A stretch of DNA of 64,000 nucleotides from Cytospora piceicola (GCA_023375675.1 JALQBC010000004.1:1302001-1366000), one strand, 5' to 3'; shown: positions 11,701 through 23,117, counted from the stretch's first letter. Numbers and translations: made by a program. Notes: generated from the letters alone by a model not told the origin.

Positions 11701-14700
11701 TTGCACGAAGTACGCAACGCCCTCTTCCTCGAGGTCGGTCCCCACGCCACCCTCCAAGGGCCGATCCGCGAGATATGTGCCGGCAGCAACGCCAAGTTCG
11801 ATTACATCCCGACTATGCTCAGGGGGAAAAGCAGCACTGAGTCGCTTCTTTCTGCCCTGGGACAGCTGTATCAACATGATGTCAATGTCGACTTCGCGGT
11901 CCTGTATCCATCAGGTAATGCGCTTTCTGACCTTCCCACCTACCCTTGGTCTTTGAACGAAACATACTGGTATGAGCCAAGAATCTCAAAGGAATGGCGT
12001 CTTCGTCCCTTTGGCCACCACGAATTGCTTGGCCGCAAGGTTGCTGAAAGTACATCAATAAACCCAGCTTGGCGATTGGTGCTTGTCCCTGACCACGTGC
12101 CTTGGTTGGCCGATCACAAAGTCCACGAAGATACAGTCATTCCATTCGCTGCTTTCGTCAGCATGGCGGGTGAAGCCATTCGGCAATTCACCGGAGTTGA
12201 GGCCGGATACACTATCAGAAATGCACGCGTCACCACAGCTTTGGTGATCGGTGAGACGCCGATAGAAATTGTGACTGCACTACGAAAACAACCAGGATCC
12301 GAATACTTCGAGTTCAACATCTCATCTCACAACGGGACAACCTGGATCACTCACTGCGAAGGTTTAGTCAAGCCAGTTGATCATGATGCGCCGCTCGCTG
12401 AGCAGTCAGCCGAGCTTCCTCGAGTTGCAGACGCGGCCAGATGGTTCGATTCCTTTGCAAAGGTTGGCTTTAACTACGGCCCCAACTTTCAGCTGCTTGA
12501 ACATCTGTCGGCCTCCACAACCGAGGAAGCAGCAACGGCAATGGTGCACACAGGTGAAGAGCTCGTCCAGGGCCCATTCCTCCTGCACCCCACATCCATA
12601 GACGCCTGCTTGCAACTTTCCATCATCGCTGGGTGCAGGGGCTTATCGCGCAACTATACGGAGCTGAAGGTACCCACGTCGATCGACGAAATCGAGGTGT
12701 ACCGTGGGGCGTCTGCAATGCAAGCTCTGGCCCAGAGCTCAGCCGATGGCAAGTCCATGGATGCCGAATGCGTTTCGAAAGGGAAAGCATTACTACGCCT
12801 TCGCGGTATTCGTTTCACCCCTCTGCCCGTTCAAGGTGTGGAATTGGGAGCGCGCCAGCGAACCGACGGAGCATACCTCGAATGGCTCCCTGACTTCGAC
12901 TTTCAAGATGAAGCTGCCGCGCTGATCAAGCCCCCCTCTGACGACAAAGGCACCCACATCCTCGAAGAATTCGCTCTTATGTGTGTAGCGGACTCAGTCT
13001 CCCGTTTGAGGGGCTTGAAGCCGTCGAATTCGCACTTTGAAAAATACGGGAGATGGATGGCTCGGAAAGCTGAAGCAGCCGCTAACGGTCAGTCAGCGAT
13101 CGGAAGGGATGCTTCCAGGCTCCTTTCTCTCTCCAGCACTGAGAGGTCTGCCTTGATAGCTGAAAGATACGCTCATCTATCAAAGATCCCATGCCGGGCC
13201 CCTTATGCTGTCGCGATCCATCGGATCCGAGACAATATCGAGGGTCTGTATACCGGGACTGTCGATGCCGCTCAGCTTCTGATGGAGGACGACTTCTTGA
13301 CCAAAATCTACAGCGTTATCAATTTCGACTATTCTCGGTATGTTAGACTTATGTCCAACTCCCGACCTGCGCTTCGAATCCTTGAAATTGGCGCCGGAGC
13401 CGGCGGCACCTGCGACACTATTCTGTCCCAGATCGTTCAGGATGGCAAGCTGCCTCCTTTCTCGGTGTACACTTACAGTGATGTCTCGCCTGGTTTCGTC
13501 GCACAGGCCCGCGAGCGTTTCAGCGATGCTCCAAACATTGAATACAAAGTGTTCGATGTCAGCAAAGACCCCCTTGATCAAGGTCTCGTGGCTGACTCCT
13601 ACGATCTCATTCTGGCCCCGTACGTGGTCCACGCAACCCCTCGCTTGCAGCAGACACTGAAGAACTTGAACATGGTTCTTAAACCAGATGGGCGTCTACT
13701 GCTCTCCGAGCCCTCAACCATCGGCCTATCGCCCAATTTCATCTTCGGTGTTTTCGCATCTTGGTGGTCTGGGGAGGCTGATGGTCGTGAATGGGAACCA
13801 TTTGTTCCCCTTGATCGTTGGGATAGTGACCTCAAGGCCTCTGGTTTCACAGGCTCAGAAAATGTTGTGTATGACGCAGAGCTGCCGTACAGATACTGGT
13901 CAACCATCATCACCCGGCCCCAAGCTCACATTGCCCAAGCTCCAAGGGAAGAGAGCCTTGAGGTCGTGGTCGTCGCCAAAAATGTCGGAGGCAAGCTATG
14001 CTCCGATCTAGTCAAAGAATTGGGAAACTCTGGAATCTGTGTCTCTGCAGTGCTGCCACTCACTGACAGCGTTGCCGATGAACATAATGTCATTTTTGCA
14101 CTGGATTTGGAAGAGTCGTTCTTTGACAACATCTCTTCACAGAACTGGGCGACCTTCAAGGACCTCATGAAGAAATGCGAAGCAAACCCGTCTCGAAAAT
14201 TGCTGTGGCTTCTTCCACCGAGCCAGAAGAACTGCAAGGACCCCAAGTCTGGTCTCTCCATCGGACTGCTACGATCTGTCCGCTCGGAACTGAATTTGTC
14301 CCTGACAACTCTGGAGGTCGATCCGACGGAACGTGGTCTAGCAGACTACGTTGCTAACGTATTCCACAAAGTCGCTGGAGAGAATGTCTCCGACTCGCAA
14401 CAGTTGCTCCCAGATAGGGAGTTTTTCATCGAAAATGGAACAATACATGTGGGCCGTTACAGTCGATTCTCGCTTACTTCGGAGCTATCGCATAGAGCAC
14501 ACAGCGTAAGTCGATCGAACATCCTCAACTGGCCTGGAACTTACATCTAATCGTGCAGCAGTCAACTCTCCACGGCATTGACGAACCCCGTGTTGCCGAT
14601 CGTCAACTGAGCTTTGATCCAGAGGCTTCATACATTGTGACTGGTGGCATGGGCGGCCTTGGACGAGCTATTTGCTCTTGGATGGCTGAACGAGGTGCTC

Positions 14701-15795
14701 GTTTCATCACGGCAATCTCAAGGTCTGCGGGTCGCTCGTCAAGCGACAAATCGTTTATTGCCGAAATGCAAAGCATGGATTGCGTTCTAACCCCTGTTGC
14801 GGGACAAATACAAGACAGCAGTGTGGTGAGATCCGCAATTGCACAATCACCAAGACCTGTCAAGGGCGTGATTCACCTAGCCATGGTGCTCAGGGTGAGA
14901 GCAGAGAGATCCCCCGGCCAGGTGTGAAGAATGACAGCTAATTTCTTTCCAGGATGCTCTATTCCACGATATGACCCATGAGGAATGGGAACAGGGCCTG
15001 TCGCCCAAGGTCGACGGTGCCTGGAACCTGCACAATGCCCTGAAAGACACAGCGCTCGACTTCTTCGTCGTCACCAGCTCCATCGTGTCAACAGTCAACG
15101 TCCCGGGGCAGGCGAACTACAATGCCGCAAACACCTTCCTTGAGGCCTTCTGCCAATACCGCAACGGGCTGGGGCTCGCCGCCTCCGCGATAGCCGTCAG
15201 CCCCATCGACGATGTCGGCATCGTAGTCGGCAACGACAAGGCGCGTCGCAACCTGCGCTCCAACGGCCTGCAGTTCCTCAACGAGCGCGAGTTCCTCCAG
15301 TACCTTGAGCTGGGTATCTTGCACCGGGCGTCTACGCCGATCATCATGGGCTTGCATTCGGACACGCACCTGGACGACGCGAACAACCACGTGGCATGGA
15401 AACATGACCGCCGCATGGGCTTCTACCACAATACGGCGAAGGAAAGCAACCCCCAGGAGGAGTCGAGCGACGGGAATGACCTCCGCGACTTCATTTCCAA
15501 GGTGACCGCTAGCCCGGACGAGCTTGATAAGGCCGAGAGCGTCGATTTCCTGGCCATGGAGATCGGCAAGCGCGTCTACTCGTTCATGCTCAAGCCCATC
15601 GAAGAGGTCGATGTCTCTGTCAGTCTGGTCGAGATCGGGCTCGACTCGCTCATGTCAGTGGAGATGAGCCGCCTTTGGACCAAGATGTTTGGTCTCACCA
15701 TAAGCGTGCTGGAGATCATGTCACTGGGCGCACTGGAGAACTTTGGGAAGCACGCAGCACAGGGCCTTAAGCAGCGTCTGACCATCGCCGTTTGA
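8769..15795 (+). CDS. reducing iterative type I polyketide synthase, KS-AT-DH-cMT-KR-ACP, no ER
   Basis: Ten exons close in phase (8769-9029, 9229-9482, 9540-9960, 10028-10244, 10293-10405, 10468-10897, 10948-11397, 11468-14505, 14559-14894, 14953-15795) and give 2,120 residues. KS: Cys179 in KTACSSS, His314 in CHGTGT, His350 in [10 protein letters not shown]: Ser612 in GHSSGE. DH: His932 in [12 protein letters not shown] and Asp1094 in [11 protein letters not shown]-methyltransferase: SAM motif LEIGAGAGG at 1354. A structural pseudo-KR region precedes [10 protein letters not shown] at 1756, Lys1859, Ser1882/1883, Tyr1896 and Asn1900. ACP: phosphopantetheine Ser2072 in GLDSL. There is no enoylreductase and no thioesterase or reductase release domain. 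The family builds a polyketide from malonyl-CoA in repeated cycles; this set of domains predicts alpha-methylation, ketoreduction and dehydration, leaving C=C bonds unless an ER acts in trans. Intron 1 (199 nt) is much longer than the others. The next gene, a Zn2Cys6 factor, is convergent. All catalytic residues are present, so it looks functional; the product is unknown. Confidence 0.95.
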
Positions 15796-16290
15796 ATAGG
15801 ACGGACAAATTTGATCGGTTGGATTTCACTACAGATTGTCAGGAAGCAGGGACTTGGGACCAATGGGTTTGAATTTTTAAGAGATATCAGTACGTACACA
15901 GGCAATAAGATATATTTTGGTGTCATGAGCCTAGACCAAGTCCTTCCTCCCATTCATCCGCGTGAATTTGACATACAAATGCAACTATCTTTGCGATAGC
16001 CTCCATGGATCTGTTGTATGTATGTGCGCAGTTCAATCATTATCGAGCCTCATGTCGATATTTTCGAATTCTTGCTTACAAAACCGCGATCAAGGTCAAT
16101 CCGCAATGACATTTTCATATTTATTGAAGCAAGGATATGAATCCTAGGTACGATTAGATGTCCTTGCTCGACGTCGATGATGCATGCATTTGCCAATGGA
16201 GAATACACGGTCTTTCTGGCTACCGTGGTTTTTCAAACCCCAGGCCCCCAAGGTTCCTAGCGGACACTCATTGAACGTGGAAAATTATCA
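15796..16290. other. convergent 3' space between synthase and regulator
   Basis: The 3' ends of the synthase (+) and the transcription factor (-) face each other across about 500 bases. No gene or repeat is evident. Confidence 0.5.
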
Positions 16291-18157
16291 TTACGATAAG
16301 CCAAGCAAAGGCTCGGGGATATCTGCAAAGGTCATCATCGACAATCCCCAGCGCATCCCGTCGCCCTCCAGTCGGTGCACATTTTGCACCCATGACAGCT
16401 CTCTCTCATAGCCCGGATGAATCCGGAAGTACTGACGGGAACTCCAGCATGGATAGGTGGTCGCGTGGCTGCCATAGGTCCCCATCTCCACCCGGTGAAA
16501 ATATTCCAAGGACTGGCATACAGATCTCGCCATCTTTGCTCCCTCTCTCTCCGCATCTATTTCTGGGTGATCATTGTCCACAGCGACTGGTGTGAGGCTG
16601 ATCCCGGAGCTCGGTGCAGTAATGTCGCTTGGTGACAGCAGGTACCCGACGTCGATATGACTATCCAGCTTCGACTGGACAAGGTCACAGATCTGAACGA
16701 CATGGCTGTAGAGCTGGGCCGCAACAGCCCAGCACATGACGATAGGTACAGCGGCGTCCAGGGACAGAAATTCGAAGCACAACGGAAACAGTCTTTCAGC
16801 ATTGTCGGAGCCATCCGGGCTCGCGACACGACTTGGAACCAACCAGTATTGGGGCGTCGGCGAGGCCTCGCAGAACTCATCGTGCCACAACCTCAGAGAA
16901 TTCGCTATAGCTCGTAGTGACTTCATGACCGCGGATGATTTTTCCAGGAGAGTACTCTGTGCACCAATTTGAGACAGAGAGACTGCCTGCTCTAGAAGAG
17001 CTGGAACGTCGGCCACCATCTCGTAAACCCGGTCAAGGGCGCTGTGGATACTGCCGGGCTGTGAGACAATCTGTCGCCACATCTCGGTATCGAGGATTTG
17101 CCCACTTCGCGTGGTTAGAGCTTCGAGAGTCTACTTAACATATTAGTCAAAAAGCGCAATTCATATCCTTCCATGGAAAGCGTACGCAGACAATCCTGAT
17201 ACGTGAAAACAAATGCGGCCAGGCCGGTGTACTCGTCAGGTCCGGATCGCGTAATCGTAAGATCTCTACGATTCCACGCGCATGGACGCTCCAAGCGTTT
17301 GTTTCGGGGCACACAAAAAGCTGAACATTTGGTCAGTGAATCCGTTATCTACGGATGTGGGTGTGCGGCGGGGAAGGGGTGGTTGGATCGATTATTAAGG
17401 TATCTGTTTCTTAGATCAGGAAGTTCTGGAGATCTTCAGTGGCAACGTACTTCAAAGGTAGATAGTAATAGGATAGCGGCCAGCGTTTCCTCTCGAAACC
17501 GCCTTGCCAGGTCATCCAAATCCGAGCGAAGGTGCTGCAGAGCGATGTCATATTGATCAAGACATTCGCATGAAGTGATGGTTTTTATGCCAGTGACGTG
17601 CAGCTGGGCAAGGCAGAAGGCAAACAGGGCGGTATCTAAAGCCTTGCTAGGCTCGACTAGATCCGCAAGACGGTATGCCCAAGCGAAGCTCCCTTCACTG
17701 GGTGTCGACGCACTGGGTGGTCTCTGCTTCGGTAAGTAGGTTGCTCGTAGTAATCCAACGGCATGTTTCCGAAACTCGCAACAGTTGAGGGAAGACCTAA
17801 GGTACAAGTTGCGCAAGTCTGCTTCTTTCGACCCTTGCCGAGCTCTGAGCTCTGATAGTACTGAAATTGCGGTGGTCGACGGCTCTGAGGCGGTCCTGTT
17901 GACAAAAATGCGGTCCCGTTCGTACCCAGTGCATGTGAGCTTTGCTTTTATGCACCTCTGGCAAGTAGGTCTCTCCATTCCACACTATTTTGTTGTGTGT
18001 TGTCAGTTTAGTGTTTGGGATTCAATTGTGTCCACCTCCGTACGGCCACCAAGCTCCATGGCAGGACGGGTCACCTGAGGTTTGGTCACGTTCTCACCTT
18101 CACTCTTCTCTGCCTGCAGGTGTTACAAGCCAGCGACTTTCCAGCTACACCGACCAT
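16291..18157 (-). CDS. Zn2Cys6 transcription factor, likely cluster regulator
   Basis: Four exons (18157-18098, 17984-17451, 17320-17186, 17130-16291) close in phase to give 522 residues. The first exon is only 60 nt and is easily missed: it supplies Cys11, Cys14 and the basic RQRRVK. The second opens with Cys21, then Cys28, Cys31 and Cys38. Spacing is C-x2-C-x6-C-x6-C-x2-C-x6-C, a perfect fungal binuclear zinc cluster, followed by GYERDRIFVNR. The rest is a mostly helical fungal regulator domain, with AWSVHARGIVEILRLR and TLEALTTRSGQILDTEMW matching the usual pattern around the middle homology region. Such proteins bind CGG-type half sites in promoters and act in the nucleus. Next to the synthase and on the opposite strand, it is the obvious candidate pathway activator (inference). 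Confidence 0.88.
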
Positions 18158-18610
18158 GTTGAACCTGAACGGATGAGAATAGTCCGGGTGGATGACACAT
18201 CGTGATGATGTCGAAGAGAACTTCCGCTCATTGCCTAATTCAAGTAAAACGGGTTGCGTCACGTGGGTAGCACGCTAGGATTCTTTCAATCAGCTGCAGC
18301 TTACGCCGCGAGAGAGCAGGCACATGATCTACCCTGTTTCATAATATCTTTATTGGCCTAGCTATATCGACATAGGAAGGCTACAGAAGAAAACTCAATG
18401 CGGCCCCTTATTAAAATATAGCTTTTATACAACAATCAGGGATCTACAAAGACCGACGGTCTGGGTTGCCCCTGCTTGAAGTGCACGGATCATAGCTTAA
18501 TTCAACGTACAACGGTGAGGGGCGCCCAGTTCCTATTCAATGTTGCTACTTCATCTTTCCATCTCAACCTTGGAAGAGCCCCATGTAATGTAACTCCAAC
18601 TGCTGACGAA
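18158..18610. other. regulator promoter region
   Basis: The promoter side of the transcription factor. No further gene seen before the inverted-repeat element at 18611. Confidence 0.4.
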
Positions 18611-19142
18611 ACGCTGTTTCTTTAGAGCACCGTGTCACCCCCCCCCCCTGTCAACGCATTTCTCTCACACACCACATATTCTCAAACCTACTTTCTGATA
18701 TATCTCTACGTATACGTCTCTGATAATCGTAAAACCAGGCTTATTAGAACCGTATAGCCTTAAGCTATATAGTAGTATATAAAATATATATTTAAACCTC
18801 TTATACCGATATATAACTAGAAGATTAATAAAACTTAGCCGATTCTCACTTTTAAAGCACCGTATTACCCCCCCCCCCCCTGTCCGATTAAATTCTTATA
18901 TATACATCTATAAATCTAGAACAATCAACTTCTTTAAATCTTACTTATATAAAAAGTATTTAGTATATAACGATAGCCTTAGGTACGATTACCTTATATA
19001 TAAAGTTTAAAGTTCTAGAATTATATAGTGGCGAAGATATTAGTAGATATGTATTAAAACTTATACTAAAATGGTGTAGTGTGTGGCAGAGAAATGTGTC
19101 GACAGGGGGGGGGGGTGACACGGTGCTCTAAAGAAACAGCGT
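18611..19142. mobile_element. 532-bp AT-rich element with ~65-bp terminal inverted repeats
   Basis: The left end ACGCTGTTTCTTTAGAGCAC, followed by CGTGTCAC, a C run, TGTC and ATTTCTCT, recurs inverted at the right end (about 19075-19142), including the G run. The interior is AT-rich with no open frame. A third, direct copy of the end motif lies inside near 18851-18885; its three clear differences from the ends (GAG to AAG, and GTGTCAC to GTATTAC) are all G-to-A or C-to-T transitions, as RIP produces. No target-site duplication is obvious at the borders given here. Best described as a MITE-like non-autonomous element or a RIP-damaged inverted repeat. Confidence 0.65.
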
Positions 19143-19192
19143 ATTTTCCAGCCTGAAGACACTCCCTAAGTACGACTGGTTTGCATGTCTAG

Positions 19193-19415
19193 TGTCACGG
19201 CACGAGACATACAAGAGGCTAGGCTCTCAAATCAGGTATATTGCGAATTTCAATCGAATCGTCGCTACAGAGAAAGAGAGAAAGAAACAGAAAGGGAAAC
19301 GTAAGGTTAGCCCTTTAAAGAAAGTTAAGGTGCAGGTAGGGCTGTCTGCCAGGTGTCACCAGCTGGCCCTAGGGTTAGGGTCAGGTAGCACGTACAGCCA
19401 CGCCACGCCGTAACA
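19193..19415. mobile_element. solo LTR, copy 2, with 5-bp target duplication
   Basis: A 223-bp unit beginning TGTCACGG and ending CGTAACA, homologous along its length to the unit at 2443-2652 and in the same orientation. It is flanked by a perfect TCTAG duplication (19188-19192 and 19416-19420). The duplication differs from that of copy 1, so the two are separate insertions. It carries a GGGTTAGGGT stretch at the same place as copy 1. No internal retroelement sequence remains. Confidence 0.82.
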
Positions 19416-19500
19416 TCTAGAGCGGGTAATAGTCCGACAGTGGTACGACACAAACTCGGAGAGCTAGGCAGCGCTCTTGCGGGAGATAGGCTAGTATGTA

Positions 19501-19635
19501 CTAAGTATATGTTATATATATACACTAAATATATGTGTATATATACACTAAATATATGTGTATATATACACTAAATATATGTGTATATATACACTAAGTA
19601 TATGTATATATATGTATATATGTGTGTATATATAT
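19501..19635. repeat. AT tandem repeat, 23-bp unit
   Basis: Three to four copies of a 23-bp unit built around ACTAAATATATGTGTATATA, running on into simple (TA)n/(TATG)n sequence up to about 19635. Confidence 0.8.
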
Positions 19636-20155
19636 CCCGCATCAATCTCACTTAGCATGGTCTACATGGTGGGCAGCTGCTGCCCGAAACGCTTGACTGG
19701 CTGTAGCTGGTAGCGCTACACATGCATATCCATGATAACGTACTAAGTATGCAGCATGCTTGACATGACCTCGCCAGCTTGGCCCATTCACAGCAGCTCA
19801 CAGGATGAGTAAGTGCGTCGAATCCAGCCCCGCATACAATCAGTTGACCACAACCATCATTCCCCCAGCTCCCGCTATTACGTGCCTGAGACACCTTTCA
19901 TCAGTATCTCTTCACTCTTTTTCCCTTTCGGCACTGTCTCAGACTTCTCGTATCAGTGGTTCCACATCCTGCCCCATATCGCGGTCTGCATCGCAAGCTC
20001 AGATGGCACATTTGCCACAAGAAGACCAGATTTGAGAAAACTTCCATACCATACTAGGTAGCAATTAGGTTGGTACGAACGAAAAGGACAGAGAGTGCAA
20101 CCTGCTAACACCGCTGCAGGAACCCGACAGCTAACAACCTCGCAACGCCTTGACA

Positions 20156-22363
20156 ATGTCAGATTATCACGACGCTCGTAGCCACTCTCTGCTAGAAAGG
20201 CTAGGCGAGTGCGAATCCTGCCGTCAGATCTGGCGGCGATTGGCACAGCCTGAGTCGATACATGAGATCAACCTTGGCTCTATCGAAGACGCTCTCGCTA
20301 CCCAGTGTCACACGCATAAGCCCTTAGTACTGGCGTTCATTGAGTATATGCGCAGAGATCTTCCCATGCTTCCAGGATTCGAGTCGGGTGACGTTGGAAT
20401 CCCTCGCGGGTATAAAGGGGGCAGTGTGAGGATGTCAGAGTCGGTACACAAGGGGGGGCGCTCTTGGGATCTGCTGCTGGTTAAGAAGGATGCCGTACCC
20501 CAACATCCTGGTACTGGGCGCATCTTGAACCCAAAGTGGGTTGATCTGGGCATGCTTCAGAACTGGAAGAAGCAATGCCTTTCGGCACACGGGGCCAGAT
20601 GCGAGAACCACTTGAAGATTTGGCGGACAATGCCATCTTTTCTGATCGACGTGAGAAGAAAGTGCCTCGTTCCGGGCCTGGCCTCTGGCGCCTTTGTGGC
20701 ACTGAGTTACAGGTACGGAAGAACGTCTGGCACTACGATTGATGCCGCCACCTTGGAGAGGCTGCAGGAACCGTACAGCCTGGACGCTCCGGACCTTAAA
20801 GAGTGCTTGTCCCCAGTCATTCGACATGGCATATATCTGACTGCGGCCATCAGTGAGCGCTATCTCTGGGCAGATGCGCTCTGTATTCCCCAGGCTAATA
20901 AGGAAGTAAGAACCGAGGAGTTGAAAATGATGGGCGCTATTTACGCCAATGCAGTCGTTACAATCATCGCCGCAGATGGCGACTCGCAAGATGGGCTTCC
21001 CGGTCTAGAAGGGTTTTCAGAACCCCGATATTTAAACCAACGTATCATCCCTTTCGGCAGTGAGAAAATTATCATACGGAACACGGAAATCTTCAGCCCA
21101 TCGGAGCATAGAGACGACTATTACAGCCGAGCTTGGACATTCCAGGAGTATAGTATGTCCCAAAGAAGGATTTTTCTCAAGAACCATGAGCTGCACTGGG
21201 AGTGTCAGTGTAGCTCTTGGCATGAAGAGTTGATACTTGACGCGGAGATAGACAGGCCCATCAAACTGCGGCAAAACCTTATTATGACTGGCTTTCCAGA
21301 CTTGGGGTTCCTTAGCGACATCCTCTCCTGTTACAACGTCACAGAAGCTCGGTATGACGAGGATGCTCTGCCCGCTGTTTCCGGCTTGCTGTCGGTCCTG
21401 AGCCGTTCATTTACTGGCGGGTTCTTATATGGCATTCCAGAAATGTTCTTCGAGCGCGGGCTAGGCTGGAGTCCTTACCGCGACGAAGATGAGTTACGAC
21501 GACGCACACCATCGGACCGGCCTATAGGGAGCTGGTTATCACCTGCAGAACTACCATCCTGGTCTTGGATTGGCTGGCAGGGCGACTTTGATCTCGACGG
21601 CTACCGGGAGGCTATTCGGATCGACGACAGCATACCCTATATTGACGAGACTATCCCGGTTACAGAGTGGTATACGAGCAATTGTCCCAGCGACCCGCCG
21701 GAAGTTAGAAGGAGAGTAAGATCCACGTGGTTTGAAAATCGCAATAGGTACAAAGACCTTACGCAAGCCCTTCCTCATGGCTGGTCTCGCCACGAAGGCC
21801 CTGTTACAAACAATATGGGCGAGCCTCACCTTTACCCAGATGAGTGCGGCAAATATATTTTCAAACATGAGGCAATGCCCGACCTTTACGGGGAGTCGAT
21901 TGCGTGGTATTATCCGTTCCCAGTCGCAGAGATCCTGGATTCGACGCCGCCGGTCACGCCAGAGCAGACACCTTACTTGTTCTGTAAGACGTGGAGAGCG
22001 CGTGTCTGGGGACGACAGGCTAGGAATGGGAATATTGCTCAGCTCTACAACACCTCTGGAAGAGAAGTTGGCTATCTGCACCTGCACAACAAGGAATCCC
22101 TGGCCCTCTTTCCGGTTACAAATTCCGTGGCTGGCCACGGGTTGCTTGTAGAAGTGGTAGTTGTGTGCAAGTCACGGCAATACTCGAAGACATGGAACGC
22201 AGAAATATCAATGTATGATCACCCGATCAGGAGGGAGGATATGTATACTGTGCTATGGGTAGATTGGAAGGACAATATCGCGTACCGTCTCGCTAGCGGG
22301 CACGTGAAGACAGAAGACTGGGAGAAGTTGGATACGGAAATCATCGATCTAGTCCTCGGCTGA
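20156..22363 (+). CDS. HET-domain protein
   Basis: A single uninterrupted frame of 735 residues from the ATG at 20156. The HET (heterokaryon incompatibility) domain covers roughly residues 180-330 and shows its motifs in order: LSYRYG (usual LSYxWG), YLWADALCIPQ, MGAIYANAVVTIIAADG and YYSRAWTFQEYSMS. After it comes the usual variable region with LPSWSWIGWQGDF, as in many HET proteins. The N-terminus has CESCRQIW, a possible short metal-binding pair, but no zinc finger is certain. HET proteins trigger cell death when incompatible fungal strains fuse; effector partners differ and none is evident here. Motif 1 has Tyr in place of the usual Trp (LSYRYG). It lies in a repeat-rich interval, typical for this fast-evolving family. 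Confidence 0.88.
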   Translation: MSDYHDARSHSLLERLGECESCRQIWRRLAQPESIHEINLGSIEDALATQCHTHKPLVLAFIEYMRRDLPMLPGFESGDVGIPRGYKGGSVRMSESVHKGGRSWDLLLVKKDAVPQHPGTGRILNPKWVDLGMLQNWKKQCLSAHGARCENHLKIWRTMPSFLIDVRRKCLVPGLASGAFVALSYRYGRTSGTTIDAATLERLQEPYSLDAPDLKECLSPVIRHGIYLTAAISERYLWADALCIPQANKEVRTEELKMMGAIYANAVVTIIAADGDSQDGLPGLEGFSEPRYLNQRIIPFGSEKIIIRNTEIFSPSEHRDDYYSRAWTFQEYSMSQRRIFLKNHELHWECQCSSWHEELILDAEIDRPIKLRQNLIMTGFPDLGFLSDILSCYNVTEARYDEDALPAVSGLLSVLSRSFTGGFLYGIPEMFFERGLGWSPYRDEDELRRRTPSDRPIGSWLSPAELPSWSWIGWQGDFDLDGYREAIRIDDSIPYIDETIPVTEWYTSNCPSDPPEVRRRVRSTWFENRNRYKDLTQALPHGWSRHEGPVTNNMGEPHLYPDECGKYIFKHEAMPDLYGESIAWYYPFPVAEILDSTPPVTPEQTPYLFCKTWRARVWGRQARNGNIAQLYNTSGREVGYLHLHNKESLALFPVTNSVAGHGLLVEVVVVCKSRQYSKTWNAEISMYDHPIRREDMYTVLWVDWKDNIAYRLASGHVKTEDWEKLDTEIIDLVLG

Positions 22364-23117
22364 GATCAACACGGACCAGTTGTACTTGTTGAGTGCGACG
22401 CCGTCCAGGAGATCCATGAACTAGGTGTCACCGAATGGTATGCCTCGCGGTCGAAACCGTGAAGTTCTGACATATACCTCCTAAATACGCTTTCTAGTGA
22501 ACCGGGGATCAATAAGAGGCTTCTCGAAATAACAAATTCGGGATTTTGAGTATCTTTTGCGTGTTTTCTTTCTGCTTGACCGGGTCTCGCATCAGAGATC
22601 AACACTGCTCTGCCATCTCGACCGAGCCAGACGAATCCACCGAACCCAGCACGCCGTTTCCGTTAACGAGAATGGAGATATACAAATCTCTGGCGCGCCT
22701 GCCATTATTACATAAATCGACAAGGATAATAACCGACATACGAATACGGCCGTATCTTCAACCCACGATCATATGGGGGCCCTGGATGACGCTCAATACA
22801 CAACGCGGTACTTCTTTCATCCTTCCAATTTTCCAGCTGCGAGCCGAGGTGGCGCTACAGGTCAAACGTGACAGTGGCCCACATAGTTCCAGTCGGCATC
22901 GAACGGGGCTCTCATGGGATTCAGCACACTAGGATCATTGTCAGTGTCTGTATTGACCAGAGCAAGGCTCATCACAAGTCGGTTAACTGAGATGATCGGA
23001 GCCACTGTCGGGGAGGGTGTCCATACCTCTTAGGTGTTCTCAAAGTGGCATATTCCTCGAGTTGAGATATCAGGAAATCTACCTAGGTATGGGCGAGTGG
23101 GCGCAGAGACTGAGGTG
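22364..23117. other. intergenic, no gene recognised
   Basis: Downstream flank of the HET gene. Short frames on both strands have no family features. One exact TACCTAGGTA palindrome lies at 23080-23089. Confidence 0.45.

Noticed and set aside
13900..14505. An enoylreductase domain between cMT and KR
   Set aside because: The segment is a structural pseudo-KR; no NADPH-binding motif of the MDR type is present.
17186..17320. Apparent frameshift in the Zn2Cys6 gene near RLRDPD / SGPDEY
   Set aside because: One frame looks attractive locally, but the other closes the phase through both flanking introns and matches the regulator-domain pattern; no shift is needed.
2443..19415. Composite transposon: the two LTRs as ends of one mobile unit
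   Set aside because: Each LTR has its own perfect 5-bp duplication (TACCG versus TCTAG), so each inserted separately, and they differ at many positions.
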